Assembly (NCBI GenBank): GCA_963971535.1
Contig: OZ020589.1
Coordinates: forward strand, 75,227,811 to 75,291,810
Source of the DNA: Notolepis coatsorum
Taxonomy: Eukaryota; Chordata; Actinopteri; Aulopiformes; Paralepididae
Direction of reading: 5' to 3'
Length of the DNA stretch: 64,000 nucleotides
Shown here: in pieces, positions 49,298 through 60,293 of the stretch
Layout of the letters: each line of letters opens with the position of its first letter
Position numbering within the stretch: position 1 is the stretch's first letter
Made by a program: the position numbers and the translations under genes
Notes under the pieces: generated by a model
Told to the model about the DNA's origin: nothing
Seen by the model: the letters and a program-made list of their open reading frames with translations, nothing else
Database searches by the model: none

Positions 49298-50165
49298 CCC
49301 GGGCGTTGGAGGTCGTGCATGTATAGCGAAACTAAGTTTGCTTTGGATAAGCTGATTCTGAAGCTGCAACTTTCTTCTCTTGGGGAGCGGCGGTGGCATC
49401 GTTGGTTCAGGTTGCGTTGCAGGTAGGAACATGATACTGTTGTCAAATTATGTGTTTATATCGGTTTGTATTTGCGGGCGGGGGCGTGGTTGAAGACGCG
49501 CTTTTGTTATGGGTGGCCGGGTGTACTCAAATGATCTGTTTATATCTGTTTGTATTTGCGGGCGGGGGCGTGGTTGAAGACGCGCTTTTGTTATGGGTGG
49601 CCACTGGCCGGGTACTTAGCGCACAACGAATGGATAGAGCGCATCTTTGTGCGCGCGTACTTCTGCCTCAGTGATCATCTAGTAACACGGCGTGTAACCG
49701 CGTGTGACCACGACTGCACCACTGGTTGTGGCACTAGCAATGCTACTCTCTCCACCTTCAAAAAGAAAAAAGCAAGAGCACAACATATTTTTATATTTAC
49801 TATTATAATACAGTTAACCACTCTCTCCTGTAAGGGCCTTTCTTTTTCTTTGTTTTATCCCTCTCTCCTCCACCCTTTCTCTTTCTTCCACTGTCCATCT
49901 TGAGTCTTGTTGTGGAGTGGCAGGACAGCTGTCTCTGTTGTGGGGGGCGCGGGCGTTGGAGGTCGTGCAGGTATAGCGAAACTAAGTTTGCTTTGGATAA
50001 GCTGATTCTGAAGCTGCAACTTTCTTCTCTTGGGGAGCGGTGGCATCGTTGGTTCAGGTTGCGTTGCAGGTAGGAACATGATACTGTTGTCAAATGATCT
50101 GTTTATATCTGTTTGTATTTGCGGGCGTGGTTGAAGACGCGCTTTTGTTATGGGTGGCCGGGTAC
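49298..50165. repeat. Internal duplications of the hAT element
   Basis: GGGCGTTGGAGGTCGTGCA through GAAGACGCGCTTTTGTTATG occurs at 49300-49510 and 49948-50155. Its last ~70 bp also repeats at 49530-49600. Confidence 0.85.
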
Positions 50166-50420
50166 TTAGCGCACAACGAATGGATACAGCGCATTTTTGT
50201 GTGCGCGACTGCACCCCTGATCTTGACATCAACGTTAATTGACTTTCGCTCTACTGTATCTCTCCCGAGTCCCTCACTACCTGGCTCACTGACTGGCTGT
50301 TATTCTGCATCTGAGTGCCGTCTGCCATTCCATTCGCCGCCTCCGCTGTCAATCAGTTGTATCGCCTGGTCCCGCCTCCACCAATCACAAGCGGCAGCAC
50401 GGCTCCATTGTGTGTGTGTG

Positions 50421-51410
50421 TGTAGCAGAGTGAAGTTGTTATGCTAGAATCATGGACAGAAACTGTTATCTTTCATCTTAAATAAGTAGGCCAAGACGGA
50501 AACACTCTTACTTTGAAGGAACAAAGTGGACCGAGCTCACTCTAGTGTTTTTGGAGGGGTGCCTTGGTTACTAGTTTATATTAATTTCCTCATATTGAGT
50601 TATTGATTCTCCAAACGAAATCCTTTTTGGTCTTTTATAATGGGTTTAGAGAGGATAGGTCATCTTTCCAGTTGAGTAATTGTTGTATAGTAAATACTTT
50701 CAACCAATGTACAAAATGGTTTAGCCGGTTTGTCGACGAGAGACACGCCGGCGGAAGTGATCGCTCTCTTTGAGTTTGTCATGAACGAGAGCAGAGGTAC
50801 GCCCTTTCGGTTATCTAATATCTGGTTTAATTGCTATGTATAACTTGTAAAATTGATTTATGTTTTGGTTTTGGTACTGAAATACCCTGTTGTGTGATGA
50901 CATTAATTCACCCTGTGTAAAACAGCCACAGTACCGTTGTGTGCTAACTAGTATTCTGTTTGGCAATCACAGGTGGACTACACGGTGATGATGGTAGCTC
51001 ACGCCATGTTTTGTGTGTGCTGTGTTGGTTCAATAACAGGTATGAACCGTTGTTTTTGTATTTCGGTTTAATTAATGCTTACACACTGTCTTTCATTTCA
51101 TATTATTTCATATGTTTTTGCTGAAGTTGACTTGTACTGAGCTACATGTATTTAATAGTAGCCAACAATTGTTGTAACTGTGGATGGCGCGCTGTTTTGA
51201 ATGTGCGCGCGCGCTCGCGCTTTTTGAGTTTGTCATGAACGAGAGCAGAGGTGGACTACACGGTGATGATGGTAGCTCACGCCATGTTTTGTGTGTGCTG
51301 TGTTGGTTCAATAACAGGAGATCACCAATAAAACAACCATCAATTGAGTACCGTTGTCGGAGTCTACTTCCACCTCACACCAGACACAACGCAGATTGGA
51401 TCACGCTACA
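50421..51410 (+). mobile_element. Solo-LTR-like fossil containing an unspliced and a spliced copy of the same exons
   Basis: Starts TGTAGC and ends GCTACA inside the hAT element (the TG-repeat flanks do not allow a clear target duplication). Exon A ends at 50796 (CATGAACGAGAGCAGAG), an intron GTACGC...CACAG fills 50797-50972, exon B is 50973-51039 (GTGGACTACACGGTGATGAT...CAATAACAG), and GTATGA follows. At 51220-51317 A and B recur joined exactly at the splice site, then continue with GAGATCACC and an AATAAA (51326). LTR-kin identity is inferred from the ends and the polyadenylation signal. Confidence 0.6.
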
Positions 51411-51681
51411 TGTGTGTCCGCGTGAGGGAGAGAGTCAGATAGTTCTCCAACTCTGTCGCAGACAGTGAAATCCTGGTTGTTCCCCACCCACCTAGGTTAT
51501 CTAACTATCGCGCCGCGCCGCCGCCACAACTAGAAACAATGGCCTGGCAAAAAAAAAATATTACAAATATAAGAAAAAAAAAGAAAAAAAAATTATGAAT
51601 TTTTTTTAAAAAATCTGTGCAGGCCAGGCCACCGGGAAAACTCCCGGTGCTCCCGATGGCCAGTCCGGGCCTGAATGTGTC

Positions 51682-52968
51682 TAACGCTAATTCCTTGCAT
51701 TCCCTGTGTTCGCGAGGACGCTGTGTAACCGGCTGACCGCTCTTGATCCTCCCTACCCTAACATTGACACTTCATAGTGGGACAGGATACAGGTGCCACC
51801 AGGGGGAGCTGGTGACGACGTTGGGCAGGGAGATACAGGTGAAGAAGGATGGGCTCAGGGCGCAGCGCCGACGGAGGCACTTCCTCTTCAGCGTTTTCCA
51901 CGGAGGGAAGAGGACGCACGGAGCTGGAGCTCCAGAGATCAGCACGCGAGATATAAACCCAGTTACGAAGCGGGTTAGTAATGAGTATGCGATAGCTTAG
52001 CTTTTAGTTAATGCAGAAGAGACATTGGGAACTAAGAAGCAGACGAGCTACTACCGAAGAGTGTGGTAGATATTGCCCACATTGCGTTTTAGCTGAAGTA
52101 TAGGCGTCGAGACAGGGGGTCGCCGTAGCCCACAGCTTAGCTTCAGTTAGGCCTAGGGCCCAGTTTTAGCCTGCGTGTCGCCCCACCCCCTTCAGCCCAG
52201 CAGCGGACGTCTGCACGCTCCTCCAGCCCCTCCAATCCGTTACCCCAGCAGTCACCTGCCCAACGTCTACCCAGCCCGGCTGCCTGCTATCACGGGACCT
52301 CTGGACGGCCATCTCACCACACGGACGGTTGGTGGTGACAGCGGGTCCGCCATTTGGATAAGTACAGCAAGCGCTCCGAGTGCTGAAGCTTTATCGGTAG
52401 ACATTCGCCACTGGACGACGCAGGCTCTCTAAGGGCGAAGAGAAAACAGTGCTTTGAACTGACGCTGATAACAGTGTCTAGGGGCGCCCCGACCATTTAT
52501 TATTTTGGGGAAAAGCCGGCTATAGATAGGACTTTTATTTGTAACGTGGGCCCACTGTCATTTTGGTTGAGTGTAATAATAACGTGTGTTCTTTTATAAA
52601 AATACCATTGAACTCCTTTATCCCTCTCCCTCTTCCTCCCATCTCTCCCCCACCTACGGAGAAGCGGAGCAGTAGATAACCCTTAAAGGGAAGAGGTTAT
52701 TACTGTGTCTAGCCCAGTGTGGGAATAACTTGAGTCTGTAGTATAGAGCGAGAGCACTAGGTGCCCAGTGTGGAAATAACTTTCATAGATGTGTGTGATA
52801 AGTTGTAACGTGCATCAGACTTAAAGTAAAGGAGAAGTAAATGGGACCACTGTGTGCGTGTCTGTTAATGTGCATCTTACCTAACCCTTTCCTTCCGGGT
52901 AATGTTTATTACAATTGAACCCTTTCCCCACCCCCTGCCTATAGTTCATTGTGAAAGGTTTCCACTCA
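51682..52968. other. Unassigned GC-rich block, possibly an LTR
   Basis: About 1.2 kb without coding signal, containing GGTGCCACCAGGGGGAGCTG, two copies of GCCCAGTGTGG(A/G)AATAACTT (52713, 52764) and AGCTTAGCTT-type phrases. The composition contrasts with the surrounding AT-rich family B sequence. An LTR is plausible, but no ends or duplication were established. Confidence 0.35.
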
Positions 52969-53290
52969 TCATTCGGGAAGGGTACTGCTTTGGGGAGCGA
53001 ATATATCATCCATCTTTACTGTCATCGGGTGTGGGAGGGCCCAGGAAGTATTGGGGGAAGTGTGGGTGTGTGGGGAGCTGCTGTTGATCGCCCTGGAGGG
53101 CAAGAAGGACCAGCGCACCATTCCTAGGTTAGTGAATCCTAGGCCCCATTCACTCCCGCTGCTCGACCTCCACTTCAACATTCCTGGCCTACAGTCAGGG
53201 ACCCAGCTGGACCCAGCTCTGCTGTGTTCCCACTACCAGGTGGCTGTGTACATCCACTCCCATAAAGCAGGGATAATCCACCCTGCTACA

Positions 53291-53396
53291 GGTGCTTGGA
53301 AATACTCTGGTCCAAGAGCTGCATGCAGATCTAAACCTGTGGAGAAGACAACGTGGTGCTTGGAAATCCTCTGGTCCAAGAGCTGCATGCAGATCT
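53291..53396. repeat. 65-bp direct repeat in family B sequence
   Basis: GTGCTTGGAAAT(A/C)CTCTGG plus TCCAAGAGCTGCATGCAGAT occurs at 53291 and 53356, separated by AACCTGTGGAGAAGACAACG, which itself resembles the CCTGTGGAGAAGACAA at 48630. Confidence 0.85.
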
Positions 53397-53667
53397 GGTG
53401 GGAGGTTGGTCATCATTGGGAAGAGGGTGTTGCCATCCTGTAGGAAGAGTGTGTCCTTAGGGTAGGCCACGTCCTCATCCCTCTCATGTGGTATAGTATG
53501 TCCAGATTCTTCTCATCCAGGAAAACATTGATCAGCAACCATTCAAGCGTCTCCGTAACCACCTTCAGATTTAAGAGAGCCTTGGCATAATGATTTCCCA
53601 CTCAGAATCATTTCCACGCAACCACTGGTTGCAAGGCCAGCTTCAACAAGGATGTCTGAGTAGCCAG

Positions 53668-54238
53668 CAGGGGTGTAAAGTACTTGAGTAATTGTACTTT
53701 GTTACAATACTTAAGTACTGTTTTTGGAGATTTTATTTTACTGGAGTATTATTAGGTTTGTATACTTTTACTCAATTACATTAACAGAGAAATAAAAACA
53801 TACTTTTTACTCCTTACATTTAAAATGCAGACCTACAAAGTACAAATCTCGCAGGTCCAACAATTTTAATTAGTATATTTGTTTCTCTGGCCAAACTAAC
53901 ATTAATGTTATTAATTCTGCGGCCGCACTTATTTAAAAACAGCCAATCGAAACCCCATCAATGGAAAATTAACCCGCCCATACCCTAGCTACAGAAGATG
54001 GCCACAAACAATAGTATGAGTGATGAAGAGGACGAAGCGGAACATTTCGTTGCCCCGGAATAAAAAAAGGTTTTTACTTTGACTTTTTAGTACTTAAGTA
54101 CATTTAAAAGTAGAAACTTTTATACTTTTACTCAAGTGTGTTTTTAGCCAGATACTCTGACTTTTACTTGAATACGATTTTGAGACGGTACCCATACTTT
54201 CACTTAAGTATAATTTCTGGGTACTTTTTACACCCCTG
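53668..54238 (+). mobile_element. 571-bp hAT MITE with a relic exon
   Basis: Ends CAGGGGTGTAAAGTAC and GTACTTTTTACACCCCTG, flanked by GTAGCCAG at 53660-53667 and 54239-54246 (exact). Inside, 53999-54062 reads MATNNSMSDEEDEAEHFVAP then a stop, likely the remaining start of a transposase from the parent element. Confidence 0.93.
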
Positions 54239-54791
54239 GTAGCCAGCACCTCAACACTTGTACCATTGTACTATGTAATTCATGGCCGTGTGGAACTTGC
54301 CAGGGATGATGACGTGCTTCTTGAATTCCTCTTCATTCCATACTAGGACAGGCCTTCATGACCACCCCCAGGTCAAATGTGTTGATAGTGTGTGGTTGCC
54401 CAACACAACTGCACTGTCTGTAATGGGTTGGTTGGTGGGGGTGTAGAAGTCAACTGTAGATGTTCTAGATCAGGGGTGGGCAACTTTGTAGGGCCACAAA
54501 ATGTCCACAATCAATCTGGGGGGCCGCATTGTTTATCGGCAGTCCCGCCAGTAGTACCCCATCACTCAAATAGCCCTAATAGTCACAAGGTATATAAACA
54601 ATTATAATTTGTTGTAACTTTGTTTTTATTCCATTTCAAATGCATTTAGTAATGCAATTTCAACTTTATGAATTTATAAACAGCTGAATTTAAAAGTATT
54701 GCTGTGTAACCCCATATATATACAAAAATTATCAATTATAATTAAGGCTTCTAATAAAATAAATGTATGAACTTAAAGCCCACTGCTCAAC

Positions 54792-55055
54792 AAACACAAA
54801 GCAGCATTCCTGCTGCATTTCACTACAACAGTAAATCAAAAGTGCAATAATAAATGATTTTGTTAAATGTATAAACTTTTATCCTGCTACTAAACAAAAC
54901 ATTATAACACTGAAATGCATGTTATGGATATGAAGCACTCAGGAATGTTTTGTTTAGTAGCAGGATAAAAGTGTATACATTTAACTAAATCATTTATTAT
55001 TGCATTTTTGATTTACTGTTGTAGTGAAATGCAGCAGGAATGCTGCTTTGTGTTT
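54792..55055. repeat. 112-bp-arm hairpin inside the hAT element
   Basis: The left arm 54792-54903 and right arm 54944-55055 are reverse complements with about three mismatches. The 40-nt loop is ATTATAACACTGAAATGC-like. Confidence 0.93.
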
Positions 55056-55197
55056 GTGTTATTAGTGTTATCTGAACACTACAAAAGTAAACAAGTAAAG
55101 TGCAAGTAAAGTAAAGTGCAATACTACATGCCTCCCATTGATCCTTTATCAAACTGGCATGACATTCACCCTCGCCCCACAGTGGGTCAATAATGGT

Positions 55198-55200
<3 letters not shown>

Positions 55201-55260
<60 letters not shown>
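55201..55260. repeat. (TAA)n microsatellite
   Basis: About 20 ATA/TAA units followed by CTCTCTACACCTCTTCATCA repeats (four copies to 55385). Confidence 0.95.
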
Positions 55261-55261
<1 letters not shown>

Positions 55262-55511
55262 GTCCCCTCTCTACACCTCTCCATCATCTCCCCCCTCTCT
55301 ACATCTCTTCATCATCTCTTCCCCCCTCTCTACACCTCTTCATCATCTCCTTCCCCCCCTCTACACCTCTTCATCATCTCCTCCCCCCCTGTCTTTAATG
55401 AGACACTTGTGGTCTCTCCATTTGGCGCACAATAGCAGGAATGTCAACTTCAATGTTTGTGCATGCAATCTGCATCAGATGAAATAACGTTTCATCCGAC
55501 AGCCTGTTTCT

Positions 55512-56340
55512 CTACTTTGACTTGATGTGCTTCATGTTTGAGAAATTGCTCTCACATATGTATGTGCTCCCAAACATACTGGCCATAGAGAGGGCAAAGT
55601 CCCTGAGGAGTGGGAAGCGGGGCTCAGGTAGCAGTTTCCAAAATGAAATTCCCCTCTCATTTCTCTTTGCTTGAAAAAAAGGATCTGACTGTAGCTCGCA
55701 CAGTTCAAGCTGCAACGGTGGGGGCTGCTCTGACACCGTAGCGGTGAGGGGGCCGGCAAACAGCGCTATCCGTGACTGCATGCCGTTGAAATCTTCAAAC
55801 CGATCATTGAATTGCATTTGCAGTGTTTCAATGTCGCTCCTGTACTTTCCGACGGCTCAGCCATTGGATTTCTGTGTGTAGCTGCAAGTCGCCATAATCA
55901 GTGTCCATCTCTTCCAAAAAGGAGACAAACTTTCTATGGTTTAGTGACCTGTTGCCTCCACGAATTAGATTGGTAACCTTGGTAACCAAATCCATAACAT
56001 GGCTGTAGTAGTCAAGCTTCTTGGCACAGAGAGCCTCCTATATCAGATGAAAAAAAAGAAAAACGATTTAACGACTCTCGCATATAATTTGACTACACTC
56101 GACTCGCATTGGTCATTATAGTGACCCACAATAGATGGAAATTATGTTAGCGAACTTACCTGATGTATAATGCAGTGCAGCATTGGACACTCAACGCCAC
56201 TCTGCCATAGAAGCCCGGCGAATCCTGTGTGTTTTCCTTTCATTGCCGGTGCTCCATCGGTAACAACAGCCGACAGTTTATCAAAACCCCCATATTGCTG
56301 CACGGCACTTTCAACAGCGTTTCATATGTCCACACTAGGG
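55512..56340 (-). pseudogene. hAT transposase, C-terminal half, two exons
   Basis: Exon one (about 56340-56160) reads DKLSAVVTDGAPAMKGKHTG and FAGLLWQSGVECPMLHCIIH, ending at a GTAAGT donor (56159). Exon two (56037-55512) begins EALCAKKLDYYSHVMDLV, passes EIQWLSRRK (a frame slip follows, about 55850) and ends in the dimerisation region SMASMFGSTYICESNFSNMK. These are hAT motifs of the ZBED/GTF2IRD2-like type. The N-terminal half (BED finger, first catalytic Asp) is missing, so the copy depends on others. Confidence 0.85.
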
Positions 56341-56762
56341 CTGACCCCTATTAGTCAAATAGTCGACTAATCGATCGAAAGGAGCCATAGTCGACTGCCA
56401 ACTCTTCTTAGTCGAATACAATACAAAAAAATAAAAAAATAAATAAAAAAAATAAAAATAAAAAAATAAAAAAAATTATAATTTTTTTTTTTTTTTTTTT
56501 TTTATTGGCCTGGGGCCGCATGGAACGTCGGTGAGGGCCGCATGCGGCCCGCGGGCCGCCAGTTGCCCCTCCCTGTTCTAGATGTTCTTGAAATAATGCC
56601 ATTGAATCCAGGCACCTGCTGCTTAAACGTCTGCAGAGGAGATAGATGTAGTGCTGAGTGCTCTAACACTGAGGCATCATATGACCTTTGGTTTTCAGCT
56701 GGATGGTTAGTATAGTATGGAAGTATGGTGAAGTATAGTTGGTATGCTGTCCTCTGAAACAA

Positions 56763-57116
56763 ATAAACTAAAGAGTACTACAGGTTAGGCACTTGGGGAA
56801 CAAATTTATTGTTCCAAAAGAGAGAGCTGGGGTGTCAGTGGGAAACTTGGCATGTGGTATGTCTTACCATGTTACTATTTTTCCCATGTTGGAGGTCAGA
56901 GTTGTATGGGGTATCATTTGTCTTTGAATGTTGTTTACTTAAAGAGTTATGTAATTTTTCCCCTTCAGTTTCGGGATATATGTAATAAAGGGTTAAATTA
57001 TTATTGCATAACAGCATGGAGAACATTTTTATTACAATATTATTTCCAATATGATCCTAAAATGTATCTTATCCAATGCACAACATTTGAGTAAAAAGGA
57101 AAAATAGAACCAAGAT
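56763..57116. other. No gene seen; upstream side of family B
   Basis: AT-rich stretch between the most 5' recognised piece of family B and a SINE. Exon continuation could not be made out. Confidence 0.4.
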
Positions 57117-57129
57117 GTGTTTGAATTTT

Positions 57130-57575
57130 TTTTTTTTTTTATCTTTCTTCCCCTCCTTTTTCCCGATTTTTCTCCCATCCCACCCTTCCTGGTTGTTGCG
57201 TACTTTCCCCTACTGTTGGTCCGGGAGACCGGAGACTGTCACATGCTTTCCTCCGACGCATGTCCAGCCTGGGGCAGGCCAACCTGGCCGCGCAGGTTCT
57301 CACCGGGGAGAGTGTGGCGTGTGGGAGGCCACACTATCTCTCCTCAGTTCCAACCCTCGCTGAGCAGGCGCCCCGACCGAACTGTGGGGGTCGCTGTCCA
57401 CAACGCCCAGGACCCACCCTTCAGCTTTCCCACCCCCTGATACAGCCAATTGTATCAGTGTGAGAGGCCAGCCAAGCTGATAGCAACACCGGGAGCTGGA
57501 TTCGAACAGGCGAATCCTAGTGTCTCCCGGTGTTGGTGACGAACGTAGTCTCCGTGCGCCACCTGCCCCCCCCCC
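57130..57575 (-). mobile_element. tRNA-derived SINE, - strand, with 13-bp target duplication
   Basis: On the - strand the tRNA-like head GGCGCACGGAGACTACGTTC has a B-box-like TGTTCGAATCC, the body carries ACAGCGACCCCCACAGTTCG, and the end is GGGATGGGAGAAAAATCGGG plus an A-tail. It is flanked by GTGTTTGAATTTT at 57117-57129 and 57576-57588. Confidence 0.92.
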
Positions 57576-57589
57576 GTGTTTGAATTTTA

Positions 57590-58660
57590 AAAATAACAAT
57601 TGTACTGAATTCCTTGGGTCAAACTAGTTTGGGAAAATGTTTTCATTTCATTTGTCTCTATATGTTCAAACGTTATGCTGTTTTCTTTTTCAGGTTTATT
57701 TATATATTGTATGTATGTAGTACTGTATTTATTTGTAGCTTTCTGTTGCACACTGGATACCAAGATGTAACTTATATTACTGTATAATCTGTGTTAGTCT
57801 ATAATGGCCAAGCACATGAACTCCATTATACTGGCATAGTACTTTATGGCACAGAACGGAGCGAAAGTATCCAGTAGGTGGCACTGTTACCCAATCCATT
57901 GGCCTTGAAACTCAGAACACAGAACACAGAATGTGTGCTCTTCTCCCTGGCAACCTACAACTGTTCTGCCGACCTTCCTTACTAAACTGTGGCAATGAGG
58001 AGGTACACCGAGGTTTAGGTACAGTCTAGGCCTACCAGGTACTGTACACAAGGTTGACCCGAGTATACCCAGCACCAGCAGCCATTTCAAGTTTGTTCTT
58101 AAAACAAAAGAAAATGATCGTGTGTTGTCGTTTTTGTATCGAATGATGCTTTTATTATCATAAGTGTGCTTAAATCTGGGATGAGAGATACGGCTGTAGG
58201 ATGAGAGAGATTGATGAGCGTGTAATGAATAATATAATCCTTCATAAAACCCCTAAGCTGACAAGATACCGCTTTTTGCTTTGACAAACGCATTCCAAAA
58301 CCGAATGTGCTCTGGGCTTCGCGGCGGGTTCTTGAAGTGCAGTGTATCGCCGTGGCTTCAGATGACACTTAGAAAACAGTGAGCTTATAGTTGGTAAAAA
58401 TTGATATTTTCCAAAGCACTTGGAGCACATGGGACTACACACCATTCCCTTCGAAGTTAAGCATGGAGCCTGAGACAACTGCGGTGGTTGCTAGGAGACG
58501 GGTCTCTTCAGCGACTCTACCATAAGCTTCCTGGCTAGCCATGCTGTGCCATGTGGATCAGTCTCTTCACGTGATAGAGGAGAGACAGACAATCATTAAA
58601 GAGATAAAATGAGAGTAAGCAAGTGACACAGACCAATAATATCCAATAATATCATCATGA
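57590..58660. other. No gene seen
   Basis: AT-rich to 57880, then mixed sequence. A - strand frame at 58242-58478 has no recognised motif. A phrase near 58450 (CTTCGAAGTTAAGCATGG) is faintly 5S-like but not enough to call. Confidence 0.4.
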
Positions 58661-58666
58661 AGAACC

Positions 58667-58951
58667 AGTGTGTTTGTGTGTATGTGTGTACGTACGTGTG
58701 TGTGTGCGTGCGTGTGTGCATGGTTGCATGTGCCTCCAGTATGTGCGTTGCACGTGTTTGGGAATCAGGGTGTTATCTCTAGCATTTGTTGTGGTGCCAG
58801 AGTTGGGCTCCACTGGCACAGCTGCTCCCATAAAAAATGTTGATACCCCGGCCCCCAATAAGTCGGCGATGCCGAGTGCGCTGTTTTACTGAGATTAAAT
58901 CCCTCTGGCCTGTTTGCAGTAAAAAAATTAAATAAAAATAAGAATCTCTCT

Positions 58952-58983
<32 letters not shown>

Positions 58984-59024
58984 CACACACACTCTTGGTC
59001 TCTTCCCCCTTCTCCCTCCCTGTT

Positions 59025-59099
<75 letters not shown>

Positions 59100-59100
59100 C
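58667..59100. repeat. (TG)n, (GCAC)n and (CTTT)n microsatellites
   Basis: TGTG/TGCG at 58668-58722, GCAC then CA at 58953-58991, and a long pure (CTTT)n run at 59024-59098. Confidence 0.95.
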
Positions 59101-59460
59101 TGACTCTTTCCACCACTCCCTGTTTTCTCTGTTTCACTATACACTTCGCATTAAGCTCTCTCTCTTCCCACATCTCCCCCTCCTCTCCCGTTCACCCTCT
59201 GTTTCTCTCTCTCCTCGTGCTCTCTCTCGCTTCCCACTCTAACTTTGTTTGCCTCTCCCCCTCATTCTCATTCTCCTCCCCACTTCCTTCCTCCCTCCAG
59301 TGACCCAGACTCAGAGAGACGTGGGTCATTGAGTTCGATCATGCGCATTCCTTACAGCGGGCTGGTTTAGAAAAATAAAATAATAATAATAATAAAGAAA
59401 AGAAAGAAAAAAAAACACACTCGTCAAATCTTTATTTATTTATTTGAAATTTAATAAATC
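59101..59460. other. Pyrimidine-rich stretch, no gene
   Basis: CT-rich DNA (CTCTCTCTCC phrases) then an AT-rich run; no coding signal. Confidence 0.45.
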
Positions 59461-59821
59461 TGTGGGGGGGGGGGGGGGGGGGGGGGGGGTTAGGTAGGCG
59501 GGTTGGGGGGGGGGGGGGGGGGTTGTACATTGGAGGGGGTTGGGTTTGGACATTTACCGGGGCCAGTTTTGAATTGCAGTCTCCCGTAGGTGCTCTTTGA
59601 GAGTGGTTTTGAAGGTGGGTAGTGATTCACATTCCTTTACAGCTGTGGGTAGGGCGTTCCACATAGATGTGGCATAATTGCGAAACGTGTTTAGTCCCTT
59701 GTTTGAGCCGAATCTGGGTTTAACATGATTTTTGGAGCTCCCTCTGGTGTTGTAGTCGTGGTATTCACTGACCTTTGGGAAGTATTTTTACATGTACATG
59801 GGTACCTTAGTGGTGTAGTGT
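59461..59821 (-). mobile_element. Second LINE-A C-terminal copy
   Basis: Matches 15371-15810: the C-tract (G-runs 59466-59489 and 59505-59521), then the reversed coding end with GTGATTCACATTCCTTTACA and GGCGTTCCACAT. It stops at GTGTAGTG, where an LTR-like stretch begins. Confidence 0.9.
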
Positions 59822-60190
59822 TACGATAGGTGGGTAGTGAGGGTAGACGAAGCAAACACAGGTAGCGGACCGGAATGGAGGAGGCAGAGACGGCAGGATA
59901 CGTGTAAACAGACTTTACTGAACACTACTCACAAGCGCATATTTACAAACAGCAAGGCACGGGGGTACACAGGAGAAACTACGAGAAGGGTAACACTGAG
60001 GACTTGGAGGAAATGGCACCACAAGGAAGTGAGGACAGACAGAACCTAAATACCCAAACTAATTAACAATCAAGAACACCTGGCCAACACAGAATCATAA
60101 CACAACCTAGATAATAAAGCAATGACAAACTAAACACAACTAGACACTACGGCAATGACACAAAACAACACAACAGGGGGGTGACATCAC
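59822..60190 (-). mobile_element. LTR-like stretch
   Basis: On the - strand the stretch has an AGTAAAGTCTG followed by CCTGCCGTCTCTGCCTCCTC and ends CTACCCACCTATCGTAAC, the same closing letters as the 47620-48247 insert. It could be a solo LTR fossil of another family; limits are uncertain. Confidence 0.35.
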
Positions 60191-60293
60191 ACATAGACAG
60201 GGGTGGCCCAGGACAACAGAACATTGCAAATTAAATCCACAATGTGTAACTATTACGTAACCATTGACTACAGGAAGGCTCGTTATCTGGTCA

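Larger units (their letters stand above)
48692..51673. mobile_element. hAT element, second copy of the SPINK intron 3 family
   Basis: Ends CATGGCCGGACTGG and CCAGTCCGGGCCTG, flanked by AATGTGTC at 48684-48691 and 51674-51681 (exact 8 bp). It shares 48692-48920, 49725-49830, 50310-50415 and 51412-51673 with the 14427-19019 copy. A - strand frame near 49930-50080 (MPPLPKRRKLQLQNQL then IQSKLSF) may be the first exon of the lost transposase. It hosts a LINE-A tail and an LTR-like block. Confidence 0.9.
54471..56575 (-). mobile_element. 2.1 kb hAT element with exact 8-bp duplication
   Basis: Ends CAGGGGTGGGCAAC and GTTGCCCCTCCCTG, flanked by TTCTAGAT at 54463-54470 and 56576-56583. It holds the 3' half of a transposase (55512-56340), a 112-bp hairpin (54792-55055), a (TAA)n tract (55201-55260), and an A/T-rich stretch (56425-56503). 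Confidence 0.95.
40975..56762 (-). pseudogene. FEN1/PIN-like putative nuclease gene (family B), stretched by nested insertions
   Basis: Colinear - strand pieces, 5' to 3': 56762-56576 (LHLSPLQTFKQQVPGFNG), 54470-54239 (VDFYTPTNQPITDS, EEFKKHVIIPGKFHTAMNY), 53667-53400 (AKALLNLKVVTETLEWLL, NVFLDEKNLD), 48519-48255 (an exon after a TTACAG acceptor: DTPILMILLYH, LINVSELPESLGSEYC, NTLLGYY), 47612-47363 (SGDECTSAFKGKG, NPLKKLQNNPRFQKAF), 45626-45330 (PHLQRANFKVACYKRADQP, DEGVLEPV) and 41046-40975 (acidic end EMEIQEIEVDNLSSDDHD and stop). I recognise the order and wording from a large uncharacterised protein family of fish and cnidarians. The DTP/DTD strand with the later SGDE...GKG motif suggests a FEN1-like PIN fold (inference). 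Between the pieces lie separate insertions, listed on their own. Some intervening sequence (48520-48680, 52969-53400) is probably intron or decayed exon. Not functional. Confidence 0.68.

Noticed and set aside
58420-58520. 5S rRNA-derived sequence
   Set aside because: Only a short phrase (GAAGTTAAGC) matches; the rest of the 5S order is absent.
58995-59303. Ser/Phe/Leu-rich frame over the (CTTT)n run
   Set aside because: Microsatellite and pyrimidine-rich DNA; no signal peptide or domain.
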